Assembly: GCF_009617575.1 (NCBI RefSeq)
Contig: NZ_WIXJ01000002.1
Coordinates: 434,001 to 498,000 of the forward strand
Length of the DNA: 64,000 bases
From: Rhodocyclus gracilis
GTDB taxonomy: Bacteria > Pseudomonadota > Gammaproteobacteria > Burkholderiales > Rhodocyclaceae
Direction: 5' to 3'
Positions within the stretch are counted from its first letter, which is position 1, and each line of letters opens with the position of its first letter. Below are positions 10,963-21,910 of this stretch, piece after piece. The position numbers were made by a program, and so were the translations under genes. The notes under the pieces are model-generated. The model was not told the origin of the DNA, did no database searches, and worked only from the letters and a program-made list of their open reading frames with translations.

Positions 10963-11268
10963 TCAGCCGTTCAGACGATCCAGATCATCCACATGGATGG
11001 TCTTCAGGTTGCGGAACAAGACAACCAGCACAGCCAAGCCGATGGCGGCCTCGGCAGCAGCGACGACGAGAATGAAGAAGACGAACACCTGACCATCGAC
11101 GTCATTCATGAAGCGCGAGAAAGCGATGAAGTTGGTATTGACCGCGAGCAGCATCAACTCGATCGACATCAGCAGGACGATCAGGTTTTTGCGGTTGAGG
11201 AAAATACCGACCACGCCGATCGCAAAGAGGATCGCGGCGAGGATCAGGTAATGCGACAGTGTCAGCAA
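10963..11268 (-). CDS. nuoK: NADH-quinone oxidoreductase subunit K
   Basis: NuoK is a small three-helix membrane subunit of complex I at the junction of the proton channels. The 101-residue product has three hydrophobic segments and the conserved glutamates in [10 protein letters not shown] and [10 protein letters not shown]. The start is a TTG, reading MLTLSHYL, which matches the usual NuoK beginning. GGGAG lies a few bases upstream and supports it. The gene begins 34 bases after nuoJ. Confidence 0.95.
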   Translation of the reverse strand: MLTLSHYLILAAILFAIGVVGIFLNRKNLIVLLMSIELMLLAVNTNFIAFSRFMNDVDGQVFVFFILVVAAAEAAIGLAVLVVLFRNLKTIHVDDLDRLNG

Positions 11269-11302
11269 AGCGTCTCCCGTTATTCGTGTCGATGCGCCGG
11301 TC

Positions 11303-11926
11303 TTACTCGCCCGCCTGCGGCACCGAGTCTTCGAGCTTTTCGGACGGCATGCTGACCAGACGAACCCGGTCGCTTGCCTTGACCAGCACCTGCTGTGCCG
11401 GATCCATGGCCTTGGTTTGCCTGCGTTGACGTCCCGTCAGCGCAATCGCGGCAACGATGCCGACGAGCAGAATGACCGACGCCACCTCGAAAGGATAAAC
11501 GTAGTCGGTGTAGATCAGTCGGCCGATTTCCTTGACGTTGCTGTCCGTCACCAGCGCCGGAACGCGGTTTTCAAAGAGGTCGAAGTAGCTGCCGCCGATG
11601 ACAACGCCCATTTCGAGCGCCATCAGGGCTCCCACCGTGGCGCCCAGCGGCAGATAGCTCCAGAAGCCCTCGCGCAAGCGATCCAGATTGATATCGAGCA
11701 ACATCACGACGAAGAGGAAGAGCACCATCACCGCGCCGACATAGACGAGGACCAGCGTAATGGCGAGAAACTCTGCCTCCAGCAACATCCAGATGCCGCC
11801 GCCGGACACAAAGGCCAGCACGAGATAAAGCACGGCACGCACAGGATTGCGCGCGGTGATGACGCGCAGGGAGGCGAACACCAGCACGGCGGAAAACAGG
11901 TAGAAGACGACGCTCTTGAAATCCAT
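11303..11926 (-). CDS. nuoJ: NADH-quinone oxidoreductase subunit J
   Basis: NuoJ is a five-helix membrane subunit of complex I involved in coupling quinone chemistry to proton transfer. The 207-residue protein contains [20 protein letters not shown] and [20 protein letters not shown], the highly conserved helix with a pi-bulge tyrosine. The last 40 residues are soluble and charged. It follows nuoI by 11 bases. Confidence 0.95.
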   Translation of the reverse strand: MDFKSVVFYLFSAVLVFASLRVITARNPVRAVLYLVLAFVSGGGIWMLLEAEFLAITLVLVYVGAVMVLFLFVVMLLDINLDRLREGFWSYLPLGATVGALMALEMGVVIGGSYFDLFENRVPALVTDSNVKEIGRLIYTDYVYPFEVASVILLVGIVAAIALTGRQRRQTKAMDPAQQVLVKASDRVRLVSMPSEKLEDSVPQAGE

Positions 11927-11937
11927 GATCTGACTCG

Positions 11938-12426
11938 TCAGCGATACTTGGCGTCGCTCTCGCGGTCGGCGGCAATTTCCGCTTCGTAGCGGTCACCGTT
12001 CGCGAGGAGCATCTGCTTGGTGTAATAGAGGTCGCCGCGTTGCTCGCCGTGATACTCGAAGACGCGTGTCTCGACGATTGCATCGACCGGACAGGCTTCT
12101 TCGCAGAAGCCGCAGAAAATGCACTTCGTCAGATCGATGTCGTAACGGGTGGTTCGACGCGATCCGTCGTCACGCTGCTCGGAGTCGATCGTAATCGCCA
12201 AGGCCGGGCAGACGGCTTCGCACAACTTGCAGGCGATGCAACGCTCCTCGCCGTTCGGATAACGGCGCAAGGCATGCAAGCCACGGAAACGCTGACTCAG
12301 TGGCGTCTTCTCTTCGGGGTAATGGACGGTGATCTTGCGCGCCAGCATGTAGCGCCCGGTCACCGACAGCCCTTGAAACAGCTCCTTGAGCAGCAGGCTC
12401 TTGAAGATATCCTTCATTGATCCCAT
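11938..12426 (-). CDS. nuoI: NADH-quinone oxidoreductase subunit I (two 4Fe-4S clusters)
   Basis: NuoI is the ferredoxin-like subunit that carries clusters N6a and N6b between the peripheral arm and the quinone site. Two cysteine sets are visible: [12 protein letters not shown] and [16 protein letters not shown]. The 162-residue length is typical of beta- and alphaproteobacterial forms. The ATG at 12426 is favoured by GAGAGG six bases upstream. It lies 10 bases after nuoH. Confidence 0.97.
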   Translation of the reverse strand: MGSMKDIFKSLLLKELFQGLSVTGRYMLARKITVHYPEEKTPLSQRFRGLHALRRYPNGEERCIACKLCEAVCPALAITIDSEQRDDGSRRTTRYDIDLTKCIFCGFCEEACPVDAIVETRVFEYHGEQRGDLYYTKQMLLANGDRYEAEIAADRESDAKYR

Positions 12427-12436
12427 AGCCGGCCTC

Positions 12437-13486
12437 TCATTTCCAGATATTCCACGGCGACATCATCCAGCAGCCGACCACGACGATCCACACCAGGCAG
12501 AGCGGGATGAAGACCTTCCAGCCGAGGCGCATGACCTGATCGTAACGGTAACGGGGGAAGGTCGCGCGAATCCACAGGAAGAAAAAGAGCAGCGCCGAAA
12601 TCTTCGCCAGCAACCAGAACAGGCCGTCAGGAAGGAAGCTCACCGGCGACAGCCAGCCACCGAGGAAGAGCGTCGCCGTCAGCGCCGACACGAGGATCAT
12701 GTTGGCGTATTCGGCGAGGAAGAAGATGGCGAACGCCATGCCGGAGTACTCGACATGGAAGCCGGCGACGATTTCCGACTCGCCTTCCGCCATGTCGAAG
12801 GGCGCGCGGTTGGTTTCGGCGACGCCGGAGACCAGATAGACGACGAACATCGGCAGCAAAGGCAGCCAGTTCCACGAGAAGAACGAGACACCATGGCTGG
12901 CGAAGATACCCTCCCCCTGCGCGCGGACGATATCGGCGAGGTTGAGGCTGTTGGAGACCATCAGCACCGTGATCAGCGCCATGCCCATGGCGACTTCGTA
13001 CGAAATCAACTGCGCCGCCGAACGCATGCTGCCGAGGAAGGCGTACTTCGAATTCGACGCCCAGCCTGCCAGGATGATGCCGTACACGCCGAGCGACGAG
13101 ACGGCCATGGCGTAGAGCAGGCCGGCATTCACATCGGCGAGGATCAGCGTATCGGAGAACGGAATCACCGCCCACGCGGCAAGCGCCGGCACGATCGAGA
13201 GGATCGGAGCGAGCAGGAAGAGAGCCTTGTCGGCACCGGTCGGAATGATGATTTCCTTGACCAGAAGCTTGAGCGCATCGGCAATCGGTTGCAGCAGGCC
13301 CCAATAACCGACGCGATCCGGCCCGATCCGCACCTGCATGAAGCCGATGATCTTGCGCTCGGCATAGGTGAGGTAAGCCACCACCGCCATCAGCGGCAGG
13401 ACGATAGCGACGATCTGCAGGACGATCCAGATGGTCGGCGTCGCCGCGCCGAAGAGGCTCGTCAGAAATTCGTGCAAGGCAGCCAT
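12437..13486 (-). CDS. nuoH: NADH-quinone oxidoreductase subunit H
   Basis: NuoH is the membrane subunit that helps form the quinone chamber of complex I. The 349-residue protein has eight hydrophobic segments and the signature [20 protein letters not shown] near residue 45. It also has [20 protein letters not shown], whose acidic loop lines the quinone channel. The ATG at 13486 is chosen because its A is the last base of the nuoG stop (TGATG) and it gives the usual NuoH N-terminus MAALHEFL. Upstream in-frame codons lie inside nuoG. Confidence 0.96.
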   Translation of the reverse strand: MAALHEFLTSLFGAATPTIWIVLQIVAIVLPLMAVVAYLTYAERKIIGFMQVRIGPDRVGYWGLLQPIADALKLLVKEIIIPTGADKALFLLAPILSIVPALAAWAVIPFSDTLILADVNAGLLYAMAVSSLGVYGIILAGWASNSKYAFLGSMRSAAQLISYEVAMGMALITVLMVSNSLNLADIVRAQGEGIFASHGVSFFSWNWLPLLPMFVVYLVSGVAETNRAPFDMAEGESEIVAGFHVEYSGMAFAIFFLAEYANMILVSALTATLFLGGWLSPVSFLPDGLFWLLAKISALLFFFLWIRATFPRYRYDQVMRLGWKVFIPLCLVWIVVVGCWMMSPWNIWK

Positions 13487-15849
13487 CAGACAGGCTCCAC
13501 CTGAATCGTGCCAAACATGTCGCCGAGCGCAGCCGTCGCCGGATGAGCGGCGGAGACGCGGACGCAACCATCGGGAACGCCATCATCCAGCGCGGCGGTC
13601 AGCACCGCCTCACCACTGCCGGCAATGCTCTCCTGACGCAGGCGTACCGGCGCTCCCGCCACCAGCCCAGCTTCAGCCAGCGTGCGAGCGGACATGCGAG
13701 CCGTCGGCGGCGCCGCGTCTCGCGTTTTTTGCAGCGCCGGCGCGCGGCGAACGAGAGGATCGGAGAAATAGATCGGCACGTCAGCCACGCGCTCGAAGAC
13801 GCCTTTGGCCGACACCAGAGCCGCCGGATCGATGGGCAGCTTGATGCCGTTATCGAGGCCGGACGCGAACTCACCGTCGATCAGCGTCTCCGGTGGCAGA
13901 ACGGCGTCGCGCACCTCTTCGCTCGACTCCTGATCGAAGCCGTCGAGATTGAGGAGATTACCCAGCACGCGCAAGACCTTCCAGGCCGGACGCGCTTCGC
14001 CCAACGGGCGAACGACGCCCTTGAAACTCTGCACGCGGCCCTCGGCATTGACGAAGGTCCCCGAAGTTTCCGTAAAGGGCGCGACCGGCAGCAGCACATC
14101 GGCGTACTCGCGCATCGCTTCACTGATGAAGGGCGAGAGGACGATGCGCAGATCCGCCTGGCGCAAGGCGGCCAGCGTCAACTGCGGGTTGTGGCAGTCG
14201 AGCTCCGGCTCGATACCGAGCATGACGTAGGCGCGACGCGGATCGGTAAACATCGTCCGGGCGTTGCGCGCACTCGGCAAGGCGCCGGAGAGATACCCCC
14301 CGACGATGTTGCCTGAGTCGCCAAAGAAGCCCAGGTTGGCGCCGGTAATATCCGACAGATGCTGGGCGAGGACGTGGATCTGCACCGCATGCGGATGTTG
14401 CACGGCGACGCGGCCGAGGAAAATCATGCTGCGACCGCGCACGCGCAGACTGGTGGCGATGGCTTCCGACGGGATGTCAGGAACAATTGCCTCCAAGCCT
14501 GCCGGCACCGGCACACGACATTGCAGCGCTGCCGCCTTGACGACGCGTGCGAGGGCGGCGGGCAATTCAGACGGTGCAACGACCACATGTTCGTGCATCG
14601 CCATCAGCGGATCGTCGTTGCCGAGCGAAATCAGCGTGACGCGCGTGCCATTGTGCTTGGCGGCCTGCCGCAGCCGCTGCGCGAAGAGCGGAATATCCTT
14701 GCGGACGAAGCTACCAACGACGAGCGCCGTATCGAGTTCGTTAAGTTCGGCGATGCGCATGCCGAGCCAACGCGCGCCCGCCGGCACGCCGCTCGGTGCG
14801 TAGTCGTAGCGCCGCGGCCGGAAGTCGACGTTGCCCGAGCCCAGACCACGCACGACTTTTTGCAGGAGATGCATTTCCTCAAGCGTCGACCACGGTGCGG
14901 CCAGCGCAGCAATTTCGTCGGCTCCGTGGCGCGCGACGATATCGCGCAAGCCATGCGCCGCGTAGTCGAGCGCTACCGACCACTCGACCTCACGCAACTG
15001 ACCATCGACGCGAATCATCGGCTTGGTGAGACGCTCCGGACTATTCAGCCCTTCGTAGGAGAAACGGTCGCGGTCGGAAATCCAGCATTCGTTGACCGCC
15101 TCGTTTTCACGCGGCAGAACGCGCATGACGCGATGGTTGCGTGCCTGCACCGTCAGGTTGGCGCCCACGCTGTCATGCAGACTGATCGACGGCAGGCGCG
15201 ACAACTCCCAGCTGCGTGCCGCAAAGCGGAAGGGCTTTGACGTCAGCGCGCCCACCGGGCAAAGGTCGATCATGTTGCCCGACAGCTCCGAATCAACCGA
15301 GCGACCAAGAAAGGTGACGATCTCCGAATGCATGGTGCGATTGGCCATGCCGAATTCCATGACGCCGGCGATTTCCTGCCCAAAGCGCACGCAACGCGTG
15401 CAATGGATGCAGCGCGACATCTCCTGCATGGAAATGAGCGAGCCGGCGTCCTTGTGAAAGACGACGCGCTTTTCTTCCTGATAGTGCGAGGCGCCCGCGC
15501 CATAGCCGACCGCCAGATCCTGCAACTGGCATTCCCCCCCCTGATCGCAGATCGGGCAATCGAGCGGATGATTGATCAGCAGGAACTCCATGACGCCTTG
15601 CTGCGCCTTGACCGCCAGAGAAGAGTGCGTGAACACCTTCATGCCGTTGGTTGCCGGCGTTGCGCAAGCAGGTACGGGCTTCGCCGCCTTTTCGACCTGC
15701 ACCAGACACATCCGGCAGTTGGCGGCGATCGACAGCTTCTTGTGATAGCAGAAATGCGGGATGTACACGCCGAGCTGCTCGGCCACCTCCATGATGGTGG
15801 CGCCCTCGGGGGCTTGAACCAGTTGACCGTCGATTTCGATTTCAGGCAT
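13486..15849 (-). CDS. nuoG: NADH-quinone oxidoreductase subunit G
   Basis: NuoG is the largest peripheral-arm subunit and carries several iron-sulfur clusters. The 787-residue protein begins with a 2Fe-2S ferredoxin domain ([20 protein letters not shown]) and continues with the His-ligated N5 motif region ([14 protein letters not shown]). A 4Fe-4S motif [14 protein letters not shown] comes next, followed by a molybdopterin-oxidoreductase-like domain that has lost catalytic function. The gene begins 11 bases after nuoF. Nothing appears truncated. Confidence 0.97.
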   Translation of the reverse strand: MPEIEIDGQLVQAPEGATIMEVAEQLGVYIPHFCYHKKLSIAANCRMCLVQVEKAAKPVPACATPATNGMKVFTHSSLAVKAQQGVMEFLLINHPLDCPICDQGGECQLQDLAVGYGAGASHYQEEKRVVFHKDAGSLISMQEMSRCIHCTRCVRFGQEIAGVMEFGMANRTMHSEIVTFLGRSVDSELSGNMIDLCPVGALTSKPFRFAARSWELSRLPSISLHDSVGANLTVQARNHRVMRVLPRENEAVNECWISDRDRFSYEGLNSPERLTKPMIRVDGQLREVEWSVALDYAAHGLRDIVARHGADEIAALAAPWSTLEEMHLLQKVVRGLGSGNVDFRPRRYDYAPSGVPAGARWLGMRIAELNELDTALVVGSFVRKDIPLFAQRLRQAAKHNGTRVTLISLGNDDPLMAMHEHVVVAPSELPAALARVVKAAALQCRVPVPAGLEAIVPDIPSEAIATSLRVRGRSMIFLGRVAVQHPHAVQIHVLAQHLSDITGANLGFFGDSGNIVGGYLSGALPSARNARTMFTDPRRAYVMLGIEPELDCHNPQLTLAALRQADLRIVLSPFISEAMREYADVLLPVAPFTETSGTFVNAEGRVQSFKGVVRPLGEARPAWKVLRVLGNLLNLDGFDQESSEEVRDAVLPPETLIDGEFASGLDNGIKLPIDPAALVSAKGVFERVADVPIYFSDPLVRRAPALQKTRDAAPPTARMSARTLAEAGLVAGAPVRLRQESIAGSGEAVLTAALDDGVPDGCVRVSAAHPATAALGDMFGTIQVEPV

Positions 15850-15860
15850 CTCGCTTTACC

Positions 15861-17189
15861 TCAGGCCGATGCCGTGAAGAAGGTGCTACCGGCTCGCTGA
15901 ACGTCAACCGGCACCAGGCATTGGCGGTGTTCGATGTGATACTGGAATTCGTCGCGAAAATGCTTGAGGAAGCTCTGTACCGGCATGGACGCCGCGTCGC
16001 CGAGCGCACAGATGGTGCGCCCCATGATGTTACCCGTCAGGCGCTGCAGGGTCTCGAGATCCTCGGGCACACCCTGGCCGTTTTCGATGCGGTGGATGAT
16101 CTTGTAGAGCCAGCCGGTGCCTTCACGGCACGGCGTACATTGGCCGCAGGATTCTTCGTAATAGAAATACGACAGGCGCTCTAGGGCGCGCACCATGCAG
16201 GTCGTTTCGTCCATGACGATGACGGCCCCCGAGCCGAGCATCGAGCCTGCCTTGGCGATGGAGTCGTAATCCATGGTGCATTCCATCATCAGATCGGCCG
16301 GCACCACCGGTGCCGACGAACCGCCCGGAATGACGGCTTTCAGCTTGCGTCCGCCACGCACACCACCGGCCATTTCAAGTAGCGTCGAAAACGGCGTCCC
16401 CATCGGCACTTCATAGTTACCGGGACGATTGACGTGCCCCGACACCGAAAACAGCTTCGGGCCGCCGTTGTTCGCCTTGCCCGCCTCGAGAAAGGCATCG
16501 CCCCCCATGCTGAGGATGAAGGGCACAGAGGCCAGTGTCTCGGTATTGTTGATCGTCGTCGGCTGGCCGTAGAGACCGAAGCTGGCCGGGAACGGCGGTT
16601 TGAAACGCGGCTGTCCCTTCTTTCCCTCGATCGACTCGAGCAGCGCGGTCTCCTCGCCACAGATGTACGCGCCATAGCCATGGTGCGCGAACAACTCGAA
16701 GCTGAAGTCGCTGCCGAGAATGTTCTGGCCGACGAAACCCGCCGCCCGCGCTTCCGCCAGCGCTTCTTCAAAGCGCTCGTAGAGCGACCAGATTTCGCCG
16801 TGAATGTAGTTGTAGCCGCGCGTAGCACCCATCGCGTAGGCAGCGATCACCATGCCCTCGATGACGGCATGGGGATTACCGCTCAGAAGATCGCGGTCCT
16901 TGAAGGTGCCGGGCTCGCCCTCGTCGGAGTTGCAGATGAGGTACTTCTCTCCGGGCAAGGCACGCGGCATGAAGGACCACTTCAGCCCCGTCGGAAAACC
17001 CGCGCCGCCGCGGCCACGCAAGACAGATTTCTTGACCTCGGCGATCACATCACCGGGCGTCAGATTGTCGGCAAAAATGCGGCGCAGCGACTTGTAACCG
17101 CCACGACTGACGTAGTCAGCCAGCCGCCAGGTGCGGTCGCCGTCAAGGCCGGCGGTGAGAATGGGATTGATCGAGCCGAGTACCGCCAT
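15861..17189 (-). CDS. nuoF: NADH-quinone oxidoreductase subunit F (FMN, NADH site)
   Basis: NuoF binds NADH and FMN and holds cluster N3. The 442-residue protein has the glycine-rich nucleotide motif [19 protein letters not shown], the flavin-contact stretch [18 protein letters not shown], and a C-terminal cluster motif [15 protein letters not shown]. The start overlaps the nuoE stop by one base. It forms the dehydrogenase module with NuoE and NuoG. Confidence 0.97.
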   Translation of the reverse strand: MAVLGSINPILTAGLDGDRTWRLADYVSRGGYKSLRRIFADNLTPGDVIAEVKKSVLRGRGGAGFPTGLKWSFMPRALPGEKYLICNSDEGEPGTFKDRDLLSGNPHAVIEGMVIAAYAMGATRGYNYIHGEIWSLYERFEEALAEARAAGFVGQNILGSDFSFELFAHHGYGAYICGEETALLESIEGKKGQPRFKPPFPASFGLYGQPTTINNTETLASVPFILSMGGDAFLEAGKANNGGPKLFSVSGHVNRPGNYEVPMGTPFSTLLEMAGGVRGGRKLKAVIPGGSSAPVVPADLMMECTMDYDSIAKAGSMLGSGAVIVMDETTCMVRALERLSYFYYEESCGQCTPCREGTGWLYKIIHRIENGQGVPEDLETLQRLTGNIMGRTICALGDAASMPVQSFLKHFRDEFQYHIEHRQCLVPVDVQRAGSTFFTASA

Positions 17190-17665
17190 CAGTCAAGCTC
17201 CGCCAACAACCGGTCGATCTCCGCGGGCGTCATCGACGCGCACATACGGCGATTGTTGACCAGCACCACCGGTGCGTCTCCGCAGGCGCCCATGCATTCC
17301 CCCTGCTTAAGGGTGATACGCCCGTCCGGCGTCGTTTCATCAAGGCCAATGCCCAGCTTTTTCTGCAAATACTCGAGCGCATCGACACCGCCGGAGAGCA
17401 TGCAAGGCAAGTTGGTGCATACCGTCAGCTTGTAGCGTCCAACGGGTTTGAGGTCGTACATGTTGTAGAAGGTCGCCACTTCAAGGGCCGCCACCGGCGG
17501 CATGCCCAGATAGACGGCAACCTCTTCGATGAGTTCAGGCGACAGCCATCCATGCGCCTCCTGCGCGATGGCAAGCGCTGCCATCACCGCCGACTGTTGC
17601 TGACCGACGGGATATTTGGCGATTTCGCGATCAATACGGGCCAGGGATTCAGGAGTGAGCATCAA
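17189..17665 (-). CDS. nuoE: NADH-quinone oxidoreductase subunit E (2Fe-2S)
   Basis: NuoE is a thioredoxin-like subunit carrying the off-path 2Fe-2S cluster N1a. The four ligands appear as CTNLPC and [10 protein letters not shown] in the 158-residue protein, after the helical N-terminal region [20 protein letters not shown]. The ATG at 17665 overlaps the end of nuoD by four bases, showing translational coupling. Confidence 0.96.
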   Translation of the reverse strand: MMLTPESLARIDREIAKYPVGQQQSAVMAALAIAQEAHGWLSPELIEEVAVYLGMPPVAALEVATFYNMYDLKPVGRYKLTVCTNLPCMLSGGVDALEYLQKKLGIGLDETTPDGRITLKQGECMGACGDAPVVLVNNRRMCASMTPAEIDRLLAELD

Positions 17666-18915
17666 CGGTCGATCTCGCCAAAAACGATGTCCTGCGAACC
17701 AATGATCGTCACCACGTCGGCAATCATGTGCCCACGGGCCATTTCATCCATCGCCGACAGGTGAACGAAGCCCGGCGCACGAATCTTCAGACGGTAAGGC
17801 TTGTTGGCGCCATCCGACACCAGATAGATGCCGAACTCGCCCTTCGGATGCTCGACGGCAGCGTAGGCTTCGCCTTGCGGCACGTGCATCCCCTCGGTAA
17901 AGAGCTTGAAGTGGTGGATCAGCTCTTCCATATTCGACTTCATCGCCTCACGCGACGGCGGTGCGACCTTGGCGTTATCGGTCATCACCGGGCCCGGATT
18001 GGCGCGCAGCCAGTCGATGCACTGACGAACTATGCGCGTCGATTGGCGCATTTCCGCCATACGCACGAGGTAACGGTCGTAGGAGTCACCCTCGCTACCG
18101 ACCGGGATGTCGAAGTCGACGCGGTCATACGCGGCGTAGGGTTGTTTCTTGCGCAGGTCCCACTCAACCCCTGAGCCACGCAGCATCGGCCCGCTAAAGC
18201 CGAGCGCCCGCGCACGTTCCGGCGACACGACGCCGATGCCGACCAGCCGCTGTTTCCAGATGCGGTTATCGGTCAGCAGAGTTTCGTACTCGTCGAGACA
18301 GGTGGGAAAGCGATTCGTGAAGTCTTCCAGATAATCGAGCAGCGACCCTTGCCGCGCCGCGTTCAGCGCGTCGACCGTCGCTGCATCCTTCCACTTCGAC
18401 TGGCGGTATTGCGGCATCCGATCCGGCAGATCGCGATAGACACCGCCCGGCCGGTAGTACGCCGCATGCATGCGCGCGCCGGAAACGGCTTCGTAAGCAT
18501 CGAGGAGATCTTCGCGCTCGCGGAAAGTGTAGAGCACCATCGTCATGGCGCCGACGTCGAGCGCGTGCGTACCAAGACTCAGCAGGTGATTGAGGATGCG
18601 CGTGATCTCATCGAACATCGTGCGGATATAACGCGCACGCAGCGGCGGTTCGATGCCGAGCAGCTTCTCGATCGCCATACAGTAGGCGTGCTCGTTGCAC
18701 ATCATCGACACGTAGTCGAGGCGATCCATGTACGGCACCGATTGCAGCCAGGTGCGATGCTCGGCGAGCTTCTCCGTCGCGCGGTGCAAGAGACCAATGT
18801 GCGGATCAGCGCGCACGACGACTTCGCCGTCTAGCTCAAGCACCAGACGCAAGACGCCGTGCGCAGCCGGGTGCTGCGGTCCGAAATTGAGAGTGAAGTT
18901 GCGTAGTTCAGCCAT
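17662..18915 (-). CDS. nuoD: NADH-quinone oxidoreductase subunit D
   Basis: NuoD forms most of the quinone-binding pocket with NuoB. The product begins [20 protein letters not shown], with the conserved GPQHPAAHG loop whose histidine faces the quinone, and includes [12 protein letters not shown]. The ATG at 18915 overlaps the end of nuoC by 8 bases and gives 417 residues, the usual size. The C-terminal stretch ending [11 protein letters not shown] is typical and complete. Confidence 0.96.
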   Translation of the reverse strand: MAELRNFTLNFGPQHPAAHGVLRLVLELDGEVVVRADPHIGLLHRATEKLAEHRTWLQSVPYMDRLDYVSMMCNEHAYCMAIEKLLGIEPPLRARYIRTMFDEITRILNHLLSLGTHALDVGAMTMVLYTFREREDLLDAYEAVSGARMHAAYYRPGGVYRDLPDRMPQYRQSKWKDAATVDALNAARQGSLLDYLEDFTNRFPTCLDEYETLLTDNRIWKQRLVGIGVVSPERARALGFSGPMLRGSGVEWDLRKKQPYAAYDRVDFDIPVGSEGDSYDRYLVRMAEMRQSTRIVRQCIDWLRANPGPVMTDNAKVAPPSREAMKSNMEELIHHFKLFTEGMHVPQGEAYAAVEHPKGEFGIYLVSDGANKPYRLKIRAPGFVHLSAMDEMARGHMIADVVTIIGSQDIVFGEIDR

Positions 18916-19513
18916 GCCGCGGATTTCCGTAGGTTTCCTCGCGCACAATACGCGGCGTCACCTCGCGCGGCTCAATACTGACCGGCTGATAGATGACTCG
19001 TTGCTGTGTCGGGTCGTAGCGCATTTCGACATGGCCGGAGACAGGAAAATCCTTACGGAACGGATATCCGACAAATCCGTAGTCGGTCAGGATCCGACGC
19101 AAATCATCATGTCCGGGGAAAACGATGCCAAACAGATCGAAGGCCTCACGCTCGAACCAGTCGGCACACGTCCACAGCGAGGTCAGCGACGGCACCACCG
19201 GGAACGAATCGTCTTCGGCAAAAACGCGCACCCGCAGACGCCAATTGTTGTCGAGGGAAAGCAGGTGACAAATGACGGCAAAGCGGGGATCGGTCCACAC
19301 ATCGCTGCCATACGCGGAGTAGTCAATGCCGCAGAGATCGACCAATTGTCCGAACGCCAGTGACGGATCGTCGCGTAGTGTGCGCATCACGCTCAGGTAA
19401 TCGGCGACGCGCACTTCAATCGTCAACTCATCCAGAGCCAAGGAATGACGAACGATTCGCTCACCAAGGCATTCATTCAGATTGTGGGCAAGCGTATCCA
19501 GCTTCGCAGACAT
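18908..19513 (-). CDS. nuoC: NADH-quinone oxidoreductase subunit C
   Basis: NuoC is a peripheral connecting subunit of complex I with no cofactor. The 201-residue protein has the family signature [20 protein letters not shown] and [20 protein letters not shown]. It is separate from nuoD here, unlike the NuoCD fusion of E. coli. It begins 18 bases after nuoB. Confidence 0.96.
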   Translation of the reverse strand: MSAKLDTLAHNLNECLGERIVRHSLALDELTIEVRVADYLSVMRTLRDDPSLAFGQLVDLCGIDYSAYGSDVWTDPRFAVICHLLSLDNNWRLRVRVFAEDDSFPVVPSLTSLWTCADWFEREAFDLFGIVFPGHDDLRRILTDYGFVGYPFRKDFPVSGHVEMRYDPTQQRVIYQPVSIEPREVTPRIVREETYGNPRHG

Positions 19514-19531
19514 ATCGCGCTCTCGTTCCGG

Positions 19532-20008
19532 TCAGCGGGCAATGGTACTGGTACGACGGATTTTGTTCTGTAACTGGATTAAACCGTAAATAAGCGCCTC
19601 GGCCGTCGGCGGGCAACCAGGAACATAGACATCGACCGGAACGATTCGATCACACCCACGCACTACTGAATAGGAGTAATGGTAGTAGCCACCACCATTG
19701 GCGCAGGAACCCATCGACAGAACCCAGCGCGGCTCAGCCATCTGGTCATAAACCTTGCGCAAGGCCGGCGCCATTTTGTTGGTCAGCGTGCCCGCAATGA
19801 CCATCAAGTCGGATTGACGCGGACTGGGGCGGAAGATCATGCCGAAGCGATCAAGGTCATAGCGACTCATGCCGGCATGCATCATTTCGATGGCACAGCA
19901 CGCCAGACCGAAAGTCATCGGCCACAACGACCCAGTACGTGCGTAATTGATGAGCTTGTCCGCCGAAGTCGTAACAAACCCTTCCTGCATGACGCCTTCA
20001 ATACCCAT
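19532..20008 (-). CDS. nuoB: NADH-quinone oxidoreductase subunit B (cluster N2)
   Basis: NuoB holds the terminal 4Fe-4S cluster N2 that reduces quinone. The 158-residue protein contains the adjacent cysteines in [10 protein letters not shown], then [14 protein letters not shown] and [16 protein letters not shown], which together supply the N2 ligands. It follows nuoA by 3 bases. No deviation is seen. Confidence 0.97.
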   Translation of the reverse strand: MGIEGVMQEGFVTTSADKLINYARTGSLWPMTFGLACCAIEMMHAGMSRYDLDRFGMIFRPSPRQSDLMVIAGTLTNKMAPALRKVYDQMAEPRWVLSMGSCANGGGYYHYSYSVVRGCDRIVPVDVYVPGCPPTAEALIYGLIQLQNKIRRTSTIAR

Positions 20009-20011
20009 CGC

Positions 20012-20386
20012 TCACTCCCAGTCCAGCGCGCCCTTAACCCAGGCGTAGACAAAACCGACCACCAGAATGGCGATAAAGACCATCATCTCGGCGAAACCGA
20101 ACCATTTAATGGTATCGGTCGAAACAATCTCCTTGAAGATTGTCGCCCACGGAAAAAGAAAAGCAATTTCCAGGTCAAAAAGTATGAAAAGGATGGCGAT
20201 CAGGTAATAGCGCACATCGAATTTCATGCGCGCGTCTTCGAAAGCCTCGAAGCCACACTCGTACGGGGATAGTTTTTCGCTGTCAGGACGACTGGGAGAA
20301 ACGACCCAGCCCAAAATCAGTGGCAAAGCACCGACGACAGCACCAACCAGAATGAAGATTAATACCGGGAAGTAATTTTCAAGCAT
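20012..20386 (-). CDS. nuoA: NADH-quinone oxidoreductase subunit A
   Basis: NuoA is a three-helix membrane subunit of complex I. The 124-residue protein has three hydrophobic stretches and the conserved loop [20 protein letters not shown], with the Cys and acidic residues near the quinone site. It is the first nuo gene, 59 bases after the tRNA-Leu gene on the same strand. I cannot find a clear sigma-70 promoter in that gap, so read-through from tpiA-secG-tRNA is possible. Confidence 0.96.
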   Translation of the reverse strand: MLENYFPVLIFILVGAVVGALPLILGWVVSPSRPDSEKLSPYECGFEAFEDARMKFDVRYYLIAILFILFDLEIAFLFPWATIFKEIVSTDTIKWFGFAEMMVFIAILVVGFVYAWVKGALDWE

Positions 20387-20445
20387 GATCCGCCGCGCTA
20401 TCGCTGCATTTCAAACCAGAGTCACCCCTTCCCCGATGACTCGCT

Positions 20446-20530
20446 TGGTGCCGACGGTGAGACTCGAACTCACACGACCGAAGTCACTACCCCCTCAAGA
20501 TAGCGTGTCTACCAATTTCACCACGTCGGC
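20446..20530 (-). tRNA. tRNA-Leu (anticodon GAG)
   Basis: The minus strand folds as an 85-base tRNA with a 7-bp acceptor stem GCCGACG/CGTCGGC and a discriminator A. CCA is encoded (20448-20446). The D-arm matches leucine tRNAs (GGTGAAATTGGTAGACACGC), and the anticodon arm CTATC-TTGAGGG-GGTAG reads GAG. A variable arm (TGACTTCGGTCG) and a T-arm with GTTCGAGTC complete it. The secG-tRNA-Leu(GAG) order also occurs in E. coli (secG-leuU). Confidence 0.97.
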
Positions 20531-20595
20531 ACTACCAAAGCCACAACACAGGAAAAATGAGGAAAACTCCCTGCATGCAGCGCCTCTCGCTAAAA

Positions 20596-20982
20596 CTACT
20601 TCGGAATGTCTTTAGCTTTTGAATCCGAACCGAGAAGACTTGCGGAACCTGAACCTACTGGCGCACTTCCATTTGCATCCGTTGGAACCGGAACAGACGG
20701 CGATTTTACCGCATCTTGCATCACACTTCCAGTAGCTTTTGGCTTGTTTGATTCAATGTACGCCAAAGAGAGGCTGGTAACAAAGAAAACCGCGGCCATC
20801 ACTGCCGTTGTACGACTCAGAAAATTGGCCGAACCCGTCGCACCAAAAAGACTGCCCGAAGAACCACTACCAAAGGCCGCCCCCATGTCGGCGCCCTTAC
20901 CATGCTGCACCAGCACAAGACCGATCACTGCCGCACCGACCAACAGATGCACAACCAAGATCAGCGAAAAAAATGTGTTCAT
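20596..20982 (-). CDS. secG: Preprotein translocase subunit SecG
   Basis: SecG is the small membrane partner of SecYE that assists protein export. The 128-residue protein has two hydrophobic helices (about 3-22 and 55-75) and the diagnostic loop LVQHGKGADMGAAFGSGSSG. A low-complexity hydrophilic tail rich in Ser, Pro and Lys follows. It starts 9 bases after the tpiA stop and is followed by tRNA-Leu. Confidence 0.95.
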   Translation of the reverse strand: MNTFFSLILVVHLLVGAAVIGLVLVQHGKGADMGAAFGSGSSGSLFGATGSANFLSRTTAVMAAVFFVTSLSLAYIESNKPKATGSVMQDAVKSPSVPVPTDANGSAPVGSGSASLLGSDSKAKDIPK

Positions 20983-20991
20983 GTCGCCCCG

Positions 20992-21747
20992 TCAATGATT
21001 TACCGCACGGCAAATCGTCAGAAAATCCTCTGCCACCAACGAAGCACCACCCACCAAGCCTCCGTCGATATCCGGCATAGCAAACAACTCGAACGCATTT
21101 TCCGGCTTTACGCTGCCGCCGTACACAATACGCAAACCCGCCGCCACATCAGCGTCGAGCGCCGCCACCTGCGCACGCAGCCCGGAATGCATTTCCTGCG
21201 CTTGCGCTGCCGATGCCGTACGTCCAGTACCAATCGCCCAGACAGGCTCGTACGCGACCACCAACCGCGAAAATGCGGCCACACCTACATGCTTCAATAC
21301 TGCCGCAAGTTGCGTGGCAACGACCTGCGCCGCTTGCCCCGCCTCGCGCTGCGCCAGTGTCTCTCCGACACACACGACAGGCACGATACCTAACGCCAAG
21401 GCTGCCGCAGCTTTGGCCGCCACTTGCACATCTGTCTCACCGTGCAGGCAACGCCGCTCGGAGTGACCGACGAGAACGTAACGACATTCGAAATCCTGCA
21501 ACATCGCGCCACTGACATCTCCCGTGAAAGCGCCCTGAGCGCGCTCACTGATGTCCTGTGCGCCTAAAACCACTTTCGAACCGGACAGCGCCAACTGCGC
21601 CTGCGCCAGATACGGGAATGGAACGCACACCAGCACATCCGCCGCGACCGCTTCGTCGACTCCCGACGAGAGCGCTGCCAGCAACTGCGCATTGGAGGAA
21701 AGACTGCCGTGCATCTTCCAGTTTCCGGCAATCAATGTGCGTCGCAC
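20992..21747 (-). CDS. tpiA: Triosephosphate isomerase
   Basis: TpiA interconverts dihydroxyacetone phosphate and glyceraldehyde 3-phosphate in glycolysis. The barrel enzyme shows the first-strand motif AGNWKMHG with the catalytic Lys, YVLVGHSERR with the catalytic His, VAYEPVWAIGTGRTAS with the catalytic Glu and the mobile loop, and IVYGGSVKPEN for phosphate binding. The GTG at 21747 (MRRTLIAGNWK, 251 residues) is preferred: GAGGGG lies 7-8 bases upstream. A TTG one codon earlier is the alternative. It is probably the first gene of the tpiA-secG-tRNA-nuo run. Confidence 0.96.
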   Translation of the reverse strand: MRRTLIAGNWKMHGSLSSNAQLLAALSSGVDEAVAADVLVCVPFPYLAQAQLALSGSKVVLGAQDISERAQGAFTGDVSGAMLQDFECRYVLVGHSERRCLHGETDVQVAAKAAAALALGIVPVVCVGETLAQREAGQAAQVVATQLAAVLKHVGVAAFSRLVVAYEPVWAIGTGRTASAAQAQEMHSGLRAQVAALDADVAAGLRIVYGGSVKPENAFELFAMPDIDGGLVGGASLVAEDFLTICRAVNH

Positions 21748-21772
21748 CAAGCGTCCCCCTCGAAAGGCGCAG

Positions 21773-21802
21773 ATTATAGTGAAGCCATCGGCTCCGGGTC
21801 AA
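21773..21802 (-). promoter_or_regulatory. Strong sigma-70 promoter of tpiA
   Basis: On the minus strand TTGACC (21802-21797) is followed after 18 bases by a perfect TATAAT (21778-21773). Transcription would begin near 21766 and leave a leader of about 20 bases before the GTG start, with the Shine-Dalgarno inside it. This is among the best promoter matches in the window and may feed secG, tRNA-Leu and the nuo genes. Confidence 0.7.
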
Positions 21803-21910
21803 TACGAACTCCCGCTGCGGGTTGCATGGACCGAGGCCGCAGCGAGATGCCGAGGCAGGCAACCACCCGCCCCCCACCGCCGCTGGATGCTTCGCCTCTC
21901 GGCGCAGCGC